Source: an uncultured Robinsoniella sp. (GTDB lineage Bacteria; Bacillota; Clostridia; Lachnospirales; Lachnospiraceae). From it: a stretch of DNA of 36,910 nucleotides. Under the pieces are notes generated by a model that was not told the DNA's origin, did not search any database, and saw only the letters and a list, made by a program, of their open reading frames with translations. The stretch's first letter is position 1. The number at the start of each line of letters is the position of its first letter. The position numbers and the translations under genes are program-made. The DNA lies in the NCBI GenBank assembly GCA_900539655.1, contig UQCR01000070.1, positions 1 to 36,910 on the forward strand. Reading direction: 5' to 3'. Of this stretch, positions 1-7,305 are shown piece after piece.

Positions 1-42
1 AAACCCCAATATAATGCACTTAATAGTAGTACATTATAAAAC

Positions 43-72
43 GTTCGCTGTAGTATTAGTATTACAACGAAC
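43..72 (-). terminator. Possible hairpin terminator after the thi operon
   Basis: A stem with outer arms GTTCG/CGAAC and inner arms TGTAGTA/TATTACA (one G-T pair, one unpaired base on each side) lies about 35 bases beyond the stop of the last thiamine gene. On the minus strand it is followed only by a short GTTTTATAAT tract, so it is a weak candidate terminator. Nothing else is recognisable in the first 108 bases. Confidence 0.35.
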
Positions 73-108
73 AAATTAAGGTTAGAATATTAGGGATTAT
101 CAGTATTA

Positions 109-723
109 CTAGGATTCCCTCATAAATCCTGACATCATACAGCCTCCTTGCGCTCCTGCCCGGATGACATCCCGGATATTGTCCGGTGATATTCCACCGA
201 TAGCATAAACCGGAATTGTTACCTTTTTGCACATTTCTTCTAAAAATGCAAGCCCCCGTCCCGGAATTCCCTTTTTACAGTCTGTCAAAAAGATATGCCC
301 TGCAATGAGATATCCCGCACCCAGCAGTTGTGCTTCTACTGCTTCAGGAACGCTGTGCACCGACACTCCTACGCTATGGAAAACGCCAAGTTCGGTATCG
401 TGTAAGTTACCGGTGCTTCCTGCACCGGATATTACACACTTCTGTGGGGTGTTGTCTGCATATTTCCTGAGCGCTTCCATGGAAATCTGCACTTCCGGTA
501 TCCCAAGTCTTCTTGCCACCCCCACAAACTGGTTGATCACCAGCGGTTTCCCATTCTCCCGGCATATTTCCCAGCATTTTTCAGCCAGCACTTCATATTC
601 TCCAGGCTCAAGATCCTTTTCCCTCAATATAATCTTTTCGATCTCCTGACGCTTTGCCAGTTCCCTTATTTTATTTAAAAAATCTCCGGTACAAAGCGTT
701 CGGTTTGTGATACATAAATACAT
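109..723 (-). CDS. tenI: TenI/ThiE-family protein, probably thiazole tautomerase TenI
   Basis: The 204-residue protein is a TIM-barrel member of the ThiE/TenI family. It would act on the thiazole carboxylate phosphate made by ThiG, either isomerising it (TenI) or coupling thiazole and pyrimidine phosphates (ThiE). The segment GHIFLTDCKKGIPGRG, preceded by SVHSVPEAVEA, closely resembles Bacillus TenI as I recall it, and favours the tautomerase. The N-terminus (YLCITNR) and IILREKDL are common to both subfamilies, and AIGGISPDN is the phosphate-binding loop. The start at 723 follows GGGGAGGCAGAAT. It is the last gene of the thi operon, 55 bases after thiH. Automatic annotation would often call this thiamine-phosphate synthase. 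No second ThiE and no ThiD is in the window. Confidence 0.75.
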   Translation of the reverse strand: MYLCITNRTLCTGDFLNKIRELAKRQEIEKIILREKDLEPGEYEVLAEKCWEICRENGKPLVINQFVGVARRLGIPEVQISMEALRKYADNTPQKCVISGAGSTGNLHDTELGVFHSVGVSVHSVPEAVEAQLLGAGYLIAGHIFLTDCKKGIPGRGLAFLEEMCKKVTIPVYAIGGISPDNIRDVIRAGAQGGCMMSGFMRES

Positions 724-778
724 ATTCTGCCTCCCCTGTGAAATGATTTTTATGATAGTGATTTCACATCCATAGACC

Positions 779-2002
779 TTACACCCGGATATAGTCTACA
801 TAGACCGGCTGTAAGCCATGAGTAATAATTGCACGCCTCACTTCTTCCACATTTCTGGGATCTGATATCTCAAACTGCTCATCCCCCTTTGCCTCTTCTC
901 CATGTCCCCCGACACTTACCTTTACACCAGCAGATATCTTTGTGGCGCACATTCCGATGACATGATCCCTGAATCCTTCTCTTTCCCTTGTGGAAATGGT
1001 AATTCCTGCAAACGGCATAAAGAGACGGTAAGCCAGCATGACTTGAAGCAGCTGGGCTTCATGAACATCTTTGGGATTTATTTTATCATTGTTGATAATG
1101 GGGCGAAGCCTGGGAGGCGAAAAGGAAATTTCCCCATGTGGATATTTCTGCTGAACCAGATAAGCGTGCATTCCGGTTGCAAATGCATCCTTGCGAAAAT
1201 CATCCAGTCCTAAAAGGGCACCAAAGGCGACGGAACGCATCCCTCCCTTCAGGGCTCTTTCCTGGGCATTGAAGCGATATGGATAAATGCGCTTCGGTCC
1301 GCTTAAGTGAAGCCGCTCATATTTTACGGGATTATAGGTCTCCTGGTAGACACAGACATAATCTGCACCGCATTGATGGAGATATTCATACTCATCCGTA
1401 TTCAGTGGATAAATTTCAACCCCGACTAACGCAAAATACCTGGCTGCTATTTTCACTGCTTCTCCAATATAGGCAACATCAGATGCTTTCCTGGATTCTC
1501 CCGTTAATAATAAAATATCCTGTAATCCGGTGGATGCGATATTTTTTAATTCGGTTTCTATTTCTTCCATGGAAAGTTTTCCCCGGAGAATACGGTTTTT
1601 ACAATTATAACCACAGTAAATACAGTTATTTTCACAATAGTTCGCTATGTACAACGGAGTGAAAAGTGACACCCCATTTCCAAAATGCTTTCTTGTCTCT
1701 TCCTTCCCTTTCCTTGCCATCTCTTCTAAAAAGGGTTCGGCGGCAGGGGAAAGCAGTGCTGCAAAATCTTCTGGAAGCAGGCTTTCTTTCCCAAGCGCCA
1801 ATTTTACATCTTTGGCGGTGTATGCTTCATAATCATAGTTCCTGACTATTTCCAGAACTTTTTCCATAATATCAGATTGAATATCTTCCATTCCCGGCTG
1901 GTATTCCATGTGGTCTGTCTCTTCGGTGATAAACCTGCCGGGTCTTATACCGGAGTCTTCTTCTTTCGGACACCCCGGTTTTTTCTCATTTACTGTATTC
2001 AT
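779..2002 (-). CDS. thiH: ThiH, 2-iminoacetate synthase (radical SAM tyrosine lyase)
   Basis: ThiH cleaves tyrosine to dehydroglycine and p-cresol, supplying the glycine-imine for thiazole assembly by ThiG. The radical-SAM CX3CX2C motif is at residues 123-130 (CENNCIYC), followed by the usual GYNCKN. The downstream PLNTDEY, YQETYNP, KRIYPYR and GALLGLDDFR motifs are typical of ThiH. At 407 residues it is slightly long; the first 30 or so residues are poorly conserved in character, and Met32 or Met38 could be the real start. It lies 53 bases after thiG in the same operon. A p-cresol by-product is expected from family knowledge. Confidence 0.93.
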   Translation of the reverse strand: MNTVNEKKPGCPKEEDSGIRPGRFITEETDHMEYQPGMEDIQSDIMEKVLEIVRNYDYEAYTAKDVKLALGKESLLPEDFAALLSPAAEPFLEEMARKGKEETRKHFGNGVSLFTPLYIANYCENNCIYCGYNCKNRILRGKLSMEEIETELKNIASTGLQDILLLTGESRKASDVAYIGEAVKIAARYFALVGVEIYPLNTDEYEYLHQCGADYVCVYQETYNPVKYERLHLSGPKRIYPYRFNAQERALKGGMRSVAFGALLGLDDFRKDAFATGMHAYLVQQKYPHGEISFSPPRLRPIINNDKINPKDVHEAQLLQVMLAYRLFMPFAGITISTREREGFRDHVIGMCATKISAGVKVSVGGHGEEAKGDEQFEISDPRNVEEVRRAIITHGLQPVYVDYIRV

Positions 2003-2055
2003 TATTATCTACCTGTTATCTGTTTTCCTTTCCTACTATCGAAATTGTAATGCTG

Positions 2056-3063
2056 TCAGTCCTGCAAAAAACCGGTTAAAGGACTTGATGCTTCCCCGCG
2101 CTGGTCCAGCACTCTGCCTGGTCCTGCAAGATATGCCATTCTCCCTGACATAACTGCCAGTTTAAACGCTGCCGCCATCTGTGCCACATCCCCTGCCGTT
2201 GCAATTGCCGTATTTGCCATAATGGCATCTACACCCATTTCCATAGCCTCACATGCCTGGGAAGGCCTTCCGATTCCGGCATCTACTATGATGGGCAGGC
2301 TGATTTCTTCCACCAGCATTTTGATAAATTCTCTGGTACACAGCCCTTTATTACTTCCAATCGGCGCTCCCAGGGGCATAATCGCTGCGGCTCCGGCATT
2401 TGCCATATCTCTGGCTGTATTTAAATCGGGATACATATAAGGCATTACAATGAACCCTTCCTTTGCCAGTATCTCCGTTGCCTTGATTGTCTCATAATTA
2501 TCCGGGAGCAGGTATTTGGAATCGTGGACAACTTCGATTTTTACAAAATCCCCACATCCAATTTCCCTCGCCAGACGTGCAATTCGGACAGCCTCCTCAG
2601 CAGTTCTGGCTCCGGATGTATTTGGCAATAAGGTAATGCCCTCCGGCATGTAGTCCAGGATATTTTCTTCCCCGCCCACATTGGCTCGGCGAAGTGCCAG
2701 GGTAGCCATTTCCACACCGCCGTTTTTAATAACTGCATTTGTCATCTCTAATGAGAATTTTCCCGAACCTAGAATAAATCTGGAATTAAATGCATGACCA
2801 CCTATGATTAATTTATCTTCGGTTTCATCGTTCAAAGCATTTTCGATTTTATCTATAATTTTGTCTCTTGTCTTATCCTCTGTGTTATTTTTTGTGTTAT
2901 CTTTTGTGTTATCTTTTGTGTTATCTTTTGTGTTATCTTTTGTTTTATCTTTTGTGTTATCTTTCGTCTTATCTTTTATTTGATCCTTCATTTGATCCTT
3001 CATTTGATCTTTCATTTGATCTTTCATTTGATCTTTCATTTGATCTTTTAATTTATCTTCCAT
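2056..3063 (-). CDS. thiG: ThiG, thiazole synthase, with a repetitive N-terminal extension
   Basis: ThiG builds the thiazole phosphate ring from deoxyxylulose phosphate, ThiS-thiocarboxylate and dehydroglycine. The enzyme proper starts near residue 83 (DKLIIGGHAFNSRFILGSGK). The Schiff-base lysine is probably Lys175 in DFVKIEV, and NTSGARTAEEAVR and DAGIGRPSQA are family motifs. About 253 residues belong to the normal enzyme. The first 82 residues are a highly charged low-complexity tail built on a K-D-x-x four-residue period (MKDQ then TKDN units) encoded by 12-bp tandem repeats. No in-frame ATG with a good ribosome site lies closer to the enzyme domain; the start at 3063 has AAAGGA about 14 bases upstream. 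The tail is predicted disordered and its role is unknown. Confidence 0.93.
   Translation of the reverse strand: MEDKLKDQMKDQMKDQMKDQMKDQMKDQIKDKTKDNTKDKTKDNTKDNTKDNTKDNTKNNTEDKTRDKIIDKIENALNDETEDKLIIGGHAFNSRFILGSGKFSLEMTNAVIKNGGVEMATLALRRANVGGEENILDYMPEGITLLPNTSGARTAEEAVRIARLAREIGCGDFVKIEVVHDSKYLLPDNYETIKATEILAKEGFIVMPYMYPDLNTARDMANAGAAAIMPLGAPIGSNKGLCTREFIKMLVEEISLPIIVDAGIGRPSQACEAMEMGVDAIMANTAIATAGDVAQMAAAFKLAVMSGRMAYLAGPGRVLDQRGEASSPLTGFLQD
2870..3063. repeat. 12-bp tandem repeats inside the 5' end of thiG
   Basis: Two adjoining families of 12-bp units are visible. Units of the type TTTGATCTTTCA run from about 2978 to 3050, and units of the type TTATCTTTTGTG from about 2881 to 2975 (plus-strand spelling). 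Together there are about 16 units. Because the unit is a multiple of three, gain or loss of copies changes the length of the ThiG N-terminus without breaking the frame. Confidence 0.85.
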
Positions 3064-3117
3064 TTTATGTATTCTATTCCTTTCGAAACCTTTAGATTTT
3101 ACCGGAGTATGTCTAAA

Positions 3118-3240
3118 ACATTTCCTGACACGCTGAAATGCTATCTAATACACTCCAGCGTTTTCCTGATAATTCACACGTTTTCCTGATGATCCACACG
3201 TTTTCCTGACAACCAACACTTTTCCCTGATGGTTTACACA
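3118..3240. repeat. 20-bp minisatellite between thiF and thiG
   Basis: Four clear 20-bp units begin at 3158, 3178, 3198 and 3218, each close to ACGTTTTCCTGATGATCCAC. Two more decayed units run back to 3118. The array fills most of the 189-base gap between the thiF stop and the thiG start. On the coding strand each unit reads CAGGAAAACGTG..., with no start codon. No promoter or stable hairpin was recognised. Confidence 0.8.
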
Positions 3241-3252
3241 TTTTTATAACCC

Positions 3253-4074
3253 CTATGCTTCCGTGATTCCAAGGATCAGTCGCAATACCATATTTGCCTG
3301 ATGTCCGGCACATACCTGAACTCTTGGCGCCATCAATCCTCTTCCTTCTTTTGCCTCATTTTCCATATCTCCGCACACATAGAGCCTTGACATTTTACGC
3401 GCGGTTTTGATTTCGTTTGCACTGTCATATCCTGCCATCCCGGACGCCGATACAATGACGGATTCGGGAAGCTCGATCAGTACGGTGTTTACAAGAGCCG
3501 CCTTTGCTTCCGGTCTGTCAAATGCTTCGCATATGATGGGATAGCCCTGAAATATTCCGGCTGCATTCTGCGCAGTAACCCTTCTGTCAATTGTCTCTAC
3601 ACGGATAAAAGGATTGATCTGGGCTATCTGTTCTTTTAATGCTTCTGTTTTCTTTTTTCCCAGATGGGAAACCAGATAGTTCTGGCGGTTTAAGTTGCTG
3701 GGTTCAACTACGTCATAATCCACCAGCAAAAGCTTTCCTACTCCTGTCCTTGCAAGCATTACTGCGATATGGGAGCCCAGGCCGCCCAGCCCTGCAACTG
3801 CAACAGCGGCACTGTTTACTTTTTTCCAGACACCGGGGGTATGTCTGGATGCCATCATGGCCTCCAGTTCCTCCTGCTTTGGAAGCATCCCCCTGTGTAT
3901 AAGAAATACCTCATCCATCTCCTTTAATGTTCTTGTCCCACAGAGCAATTCTTCCGGAGAAACTGCAAAACCATTTAGGATCACGACATCTGTCTCTTTA
4001 CCGAACTCTCCTTTCAGCTCCGCTAAGGTACCACATCTGATTTCTGTGGCTTTTCCATTTAATTTTACGCGCAT
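3253..4074 (-). CDS. thiF: ThiF, ThiS adenylyltransferase with an N-terminal ThiS-like domain
   Basis: ThiF adenylates the C-terminal glycine of ThiS so that it can receive sulfur. Residues 1-64 form a ubiquitin/ThiS-like fold region (MRVKLNGKATEIRCGT...DEVFLIHRG) without a terminal GG. The E1-like Rossmann domain follows, with the nucleotide loop GLGGLGS at 95-101, then LLLVDYDVVEPSNLNRQNY carrying the ATP-binding aspartate and arginine. At 273 residues it matches the fused form known in Clostridia rather than the shorter family-2 ThiF. It starts 3 bases after thiS, so the two are translationally linked. The N-terminal domain is not a sulfur carrier because it lacks the GG tail; a docking role is an inference. 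Confidence 0.9.
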   Translation of the reverse strand: MRVKLNGKATEIRCGTLAELKGEFGKETDVVILNGFAVSPEELLCGTRTLKEMDEVFLIHRGMLPKQEELEAMMASRHTPGVWKKVNSAAVAVAGLGGLGSHIAVMLARTGVGKLLLVDYDVVEPSNLNRQNYLVSHLGKKKTEALKEQIAQINPFIRVETIDRRVTAQNAAGIFQGYPIICEAFDRPEAKAALVNTVLIELPESVIVSASGMAGYDSANEIKTARKMSRLYVCGDMENEAKEGRGLMAPRVQVCAGHQANMVLRLILGITEA

Positions 4075-4077
4075 TAC

Positions 4078-4272
4078 TCACCCTCCGCCCACGAAACTGA
4101 CGATTTCAAGGCAGTCTGCATCTGATAAAACAACACTGTCAAATTTTCCTTTTGGCACGATTTCGCCATTGAGTTCCACTGCAATCCTTAAAAGATTATA
4201 ATTTTTTGCCTTTAAGAAATTTTCCAGGCTAGTTGTTTCTGAAAGTGTTGTTATCTGTCCATTTACTTTCAT
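4078..4272 (-). CDS. thiS: ThiS, sulfur carrier protein
   Basis: This 64-residue ubiquitin-fold protein carries the thiazole sulfur as a C-terminal thiocarboxylate. It ends in FVGGG, giving the required terminal di-glycine with one extra Gly. VELNGEIVPKG and DCLEIVSFVGGG match ThiS. GAGAGG precedes the ATG by seven bases. It lies between thiC and thiF in the operon. Confidence 0.93.
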   Translation of the reverse strand: MKVNGQITTLSETTSLENFLKAKNYNLLRIAVELNGEIVPKGKFDSVVLSDADCLEIVSFVGGG

Positions 4273-4298
4273 TATTTATCCTCTCAATTAATATCCGT

Positions 4299-5627
4299 TT
4301 ACTTAGGTGAATCTGGCTTTTCCGTGCAGAATTCTACCTTTTTACCTTCCAGGATCATGTTCGTAGTTCTGACAGCACACATTTTTCCGCACATGGAACA
4401 GGTATGACGGTCCGCCGGAGGCGTGCTTTCAAAATACTCTTTTGCTTTCTTTCCATCAATTGCAATATCAAACATTTCATCCCAGTCCATCTTATGCCTG
4501 GCTTCTGCCATACGGTTATCGATGTCTCTGGCTCCTTTGATTCCTTTGGCAATATCCGCTGCATGAGCTGCAATCTTGCTTGCTACAATCCCCTCTCTCA
4601 CATCATTTACGTCAGGCAGGCGCAGATGCTCCGCTGGGGTTACATAGCACAGGAAATCAGCTCCGTTTGCAGCCGCTATGGCTCCCCCGATTGCTGATGT
4701 GATATGGTCATACCCAGGTGCAATATCCGTTACCAGAGGTCCCAGTACGTAGAAAGGCGCATTATGGCAGATTCTCTTTTCCATTTTCATATTTGCGGCA
4801 ATCTCATCCATTGCCATATGTCCCGGCCCCTCTACCAATACCTGTACATCTTTCTCCCATGCCCACTTGGTCAGGTTTCCGATTTCAATTAATTCCGCAA
4901 TCTGTCCCGCATCGGAACTGTCCGCAATACATCCCGGACGCAGAGCATCTCCAATACTGATAGTCACATCATGTTCACGGAGAATATCCAGCACTTCATC
5001 GTAGAATTCATAGAATGGATTTTCATTACCCGTCATCTCCATCCAGGCAAACAGCAGGGATCCTCCCCTGGATACGATATTCATTTTACGTCCCGCCCTG
5101 CGAAAGCTCTCCACCGCCCTGCGGTTTAATCCTGCATGAATGGTAACAAAATCAACGCCTTCCTGTGCATGTGCTTCTACCACTCTTAAGAAATCCTTTG
5201 CCGTAATCTCCATCAGATCCTTCTCTAAGTAACCAATTGCATCATACATTGGCACTGAGCCAATCATTGCCGGTGACATCTCAATTAACTTTTCCCGGAA
5301 ATCATGTGTTTTTCCATAATTACTCAGATCCATAATTGCTTCTGCCCCAAAATCAATTGCCATCTGCACTTTTTTAAATTCTCTTTCATAATCCTTGCTG
5401 TCCCCTGAAATTCCCAGATTTACATTTATCTTGGTACGAAGTCCGCTTCCGATTCCTTCCGGTGAAAGTGATGTATGATGTACATTTGCAGGTATTGCCA
5501 CCTGTCCGGATGCCACCAGTTCCATTAATTTTAGAACCTCTACCTTTTCTTTTGCTGCTACCGTTTCTATCTGGGGTGTTACAATTCCTTTCTTTGCTGC
5601 TTCCATCTGCGTGTAATATGCGCGCAT
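4299..5627 (-). CDS. thiC: ThiC, phosphomethylpyrimidine synthase
   Basis: ThiC converts aminoimidazole ribotide to HMP-phosphate by radical SAM chemistry. The 442-residue protein has the short clostridial length. GPGHMAMDEI, APFYVLGPLVTDIAPGYDHI and YVTPAEHL are unmistakable ThiC motifs. The C-terminal cluster ligands are Cys410, Cys413 and Cys417 in CSMCGKMC, that is CX2CX3C; the motif usually quoted for ThiC is CX2CX4C. I chose the ATG at 5627 because AAGGAGG lies just upstream; the frame stays open to 5690 but has no ribosome site there and the extension does not look like ThiC. Expression is controlled by the TPP riboswitch upstream. Confidence 0.95.
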   Translation of the reverse strand: MRAYYTQMEAAKKGIVTPQIETVAAKEKVEVLKLMELVASGQVAIPANVHHTSLSPEGIGSGLRTKINVNLGISGDSKDYEREFKKVQMAIDFGAEAIMDLSNYGKTHDFREKLIEMSPAMIGSVPMYDAIGYLEKDLMEITAKDFLRVVEAHAQEGVDFVTIHAGLNRRAVESFRRAGRKMNIVSRGGSLLFAWMEMTGNENPFYEFYDEVLDILREHDVTISIGDALRPGCIADSSDAGQIAELIEIGNLTKWAWEKDVQVLVEGPGHMAMDEIAANMKMEKRICHNAPFYVLGPLVTDIAPGYDHITSAIGGAIAAANGADFLCYVTPAEHLRLPDVNDVREGIVASKIAAHAADIAKGIKGARDIDNRMAEARHKMDWDEMFDIAIDGKKAKEYFESTPPADRHTCSMCGKMCAVRTTNMILEGKKVEFCTEKPDSPK

Positions 5628-5753
5628 TTGCTGTTCCTCCTTATGTATTTGTATTAATGAATAGCAAATGCCCCGGGTGCTATATTCCACTGTTAATTGT
5701 GAATACCTATTGTGTTATTAACTTTGGGTTATGGTATACCAGGTTTTATGCAT

Positions 5754-5782
5754 AAAAAAAGACAGGTAATTGCTTACCTGCC
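5754..5782 (-). terminator. Second intrinsic terminator of the thi leader
   Basis: On the minus strand the stem GGCAGGTAA / TTACCTGTC with a GCAA loop is followed by seven T residues. It is a complete rho-independent terminator placed between the first terminator and thiC. Confidence 0.75.
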
Positions 5783-5802
5783 AGTTCACTCTATATTTTC
5801 AT

Positions 5803-5831
5803 AAAAAAATGTTCACTAAAAAGTGAACATT
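5803..5831 (-). terminator. First intrinsic terminator after the TPP aptamer
   Basis: On the minus strand AATGTTCACT, a four-base T loop and AGTGAACATT are followed by seven T residues. It begins about 18 bases after the aptamer, so it is the likely expression platform of the riboswitch: with TPP bound, transcription ends here. Confidence 0.82.
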
Positions 5832-5848
5832 CAAATATTACTCATCGA

Positions 5849-5937
5849 ATGCTCCCTACCACAGTGTTAACTGTCAGGTTCAAAGGGTTAGATATGTACA
5901 TATCAATCTCAACTATAAATAGTTCCCCTGCATAGCT
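5849..5937 (-). promoter_or_regulatory. TPP (THI-element) riboswitch
   Basis: On the minus strand the conserved pieces occur in order: AGGGGAAC, GTTGAGA, ACCCTTTGAACCTGA and GGTAGGGA, closed by a short ATGC/GCAT stem. The core is the THI-box that binds thiamine pyrophosphate. Placement 5' of thiC and immediately before a terminator indicates transcriptional attenuation of the whole thi operon. Confidence 0.95.
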
Positions 5938-5951
5938 ATTCAGTTAATGTT

Positions 5952-5980
5952 ATTATAGGCGTACGGGTATAAAATGTCAA
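5952..5980 (-). promoter_or_regulatory. Promoter of the thi operon
   Basis: On the minus strand TTGACA (5975-5980), a 17-base spacer and TATAAT (5952-5957) match the sigma-A consensus at all twelve positions. The start site would be near 5945, just before the TPP aptamer. Confidence 0.88.
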
Positions 5981-6007
5981 TAGGGCTGCAAATAATTGAT
6001 TCCACTA

Positions 6008-7135
6008 TTACCACTTACCTTTTTTCTTCATAAAATAGAGGAAACCACCTGCAAATAACAGGACACCTGCGAATACACTGCCAAGTATGATTGGCTTACT
6101 GGATGACAGGCCTTCTGATGGCTTTTCTGCCAACGGTACTTCTGCATCTGTAATTTCTTCAGTTGCCATGGTAGTTTCGGATTCATTTATTCCATCGGTG
6201 CTTTTGCTATCTTCCGGCTGGTCTGCTAACGGAACTTGTTCATCTGGAATGTTCACGTTATTTTCATTCTGGTTTTGATCCGGATTTGCATTTGCATTAT
6301 TTTGGTTCTGGGCTGCATTATTGTCTGCAGGGGTAGTATTATCTGCCGGTGTATTATTTACGGGTGTATTATTTACAGGTGTATTGCCTGCAGAAGCCGT
6401 ATTATCTGTCGGTGTGGAAGTGGTTCCTCCCGGCACGGTAACGGTTTCATTAACCGTTGTACCCGGTCCCTGTTCATATGTTGTATTCGTTATGGTTTCT
6501 CCCGGTATATGTACAACCTGGGTGGTCGGCTGCTCTGTACTGGTGTATTGAAATCTTATCTCATTCTTTGAGGTATCTGCCGTCAGAGTCATTTGTTTGA
6601 CATAACTGTCATAGGCATAGCCCTGTACCGCCTTCGCTGTGTATGTGATTTGGTCATTTACATTTCCCATAGTAATGACCGGTGTTGCAACATCTTCACC
6701 GCTCTTGGAATCCACGAACCGGATTGTGTATTCCACGGAATCGGTCAAAGCACCATAGTCCACTACATAATCGCCATTTTCCGTGACAGTTTCCTGGGTA
6801 GGACGCCATTCAGTTTTTACATAGTATTTTCCCTTATGTGCATCATCAAATACCAGATCCAGTGCGTCCAGGGCTGCCGGATAGGGAGATCCTGCAGAAA
6901 CTGTAATCTTGATACTTCCCGTAGCCTCACTTCGTGAGACCTGGCTTTCACCGTATACAGCCACGTAACCGGCATATAAATGATCACTGAACTTTGCTAT
7001 ATTACCGGGACGATAGGTAACTGTATAGGTATTTTCTTCCGCTGCGTTCGCCTGTATTGTCATAGCTGCTGCCAGCATACATGTGCAAAGGCAGCCGAGC
7101 ATCACCATATGGCCTATTTTCCTTACAATACTCAT
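6008..7135 (-). CDS. Secreted surface protein with a MucBP-like domain and C-terminal membrane anchor
   Basis: The 375-residue protein has a signal peptide (cleavage near TIQANAA, about residue 32) and an extracellular region with a MucBP-like repeat (VEYTIRFVDSKSGEDVATPV ... NEIRFQYT, about 130-200). A Thr/Pro/Asn-rich linker with NTPVNNTP and NQNNANANP runs follows. A hydrophobic segment (ILGSVFAGVLLFAGGFLYF) and the basic tail MKKKGKW end it. No LPXTG or KTGD motif precedes the hydrophobic segment; instead a VPLA(D/E) motif occurs twice (EQVPLADQP, AEVPLAEKP). It may be a plain membrane anchor or a variant sorting signal. GGAGGG precedes the ATG. It has its own promoter, which shares its module with the matrix operon, so it probably belongs to the same regulon. 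Confidence 0.8.
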   Translation of the reverse strand: MSIVRKIGHMVMLGCLCTCMLAAAMTIQANAAEENTYTVTYRPGNIAKFSDHLYAGYVAVYGESQVSRSEATGSIKITVSAGSPYPAALDALDLVFDDAHKGKYYVKTEWRPTQETVTENGDYVVDYGALTDSVEYTIRFVDSKSGEDVATPVITMGNVNDQITYTAKAVQGYAYDSYVKQMTLTADTSKNEIRFQYTSTEQPTTQVVHIPGETITNTTYEQGPGTTVNETVTVPGGTTSTPTDNTASAGNTPVNNTPVNNTPADNTTPADNNAAQNQNNANANPDQNQNENNVNIPDEQVPLADQPEDSKSTDGINESETTMATEEITDAEVPLAEKPSEGLSSSKPIILGSVFAGVLLFAGGFLYFMKKKGKW

Positions 7136-7230
7136 AATTGTCCCTCCACTCTTTTCTTAAAGCCACATCTGTCTGTGACAGATCTACTGCTTTACAAAAG
7201 ATTATCATCTGATTATCTGCTTCTAAAATG

Positions 7231-7302
7231 ATTATAGCAGACTGCCGCTTTCATCAACTCTTTCACGAAGCAATTTTTTGATCTTTTTCTTTCATGATGA
7301 AA
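7231..7302 (-). promoter_or_regulatory. Promoter B of the matrix regulon (for the MucBP-type gene)
   Basis: Reading the minus strand: palindrome TTTCATCATGAAA (7290-7302), ATCAAAAAA (7274-7282), direct repeat GAAAGAG then GAAA (7258-7264 and 7249-7252, 12-bp period), 12 bases, TATAAT (7231-7236). There is no -35 box. The same elements with nearly the same spacing occur in promoter A at 18340. The start of transcription would be near 7224, about 90 bases before the start codon. Confidence 0.75.
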
Positions 7303-7305
7303 TTA

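Noticed and set aside
2868..3095. Plus-strand hydrophobic open frame rich in Leu, Cys and Tyr opposite thiG
   Set aside because: It is the complement of the 12-bp repeats and has no ribosome site or neighbours supporting it.
3113..3313. Small open frame of 66 codons across the 20-bp repeats
   Set aside because: It lies over the minisatellite and the 3' end of thiF in another frame and has no ribosome site.
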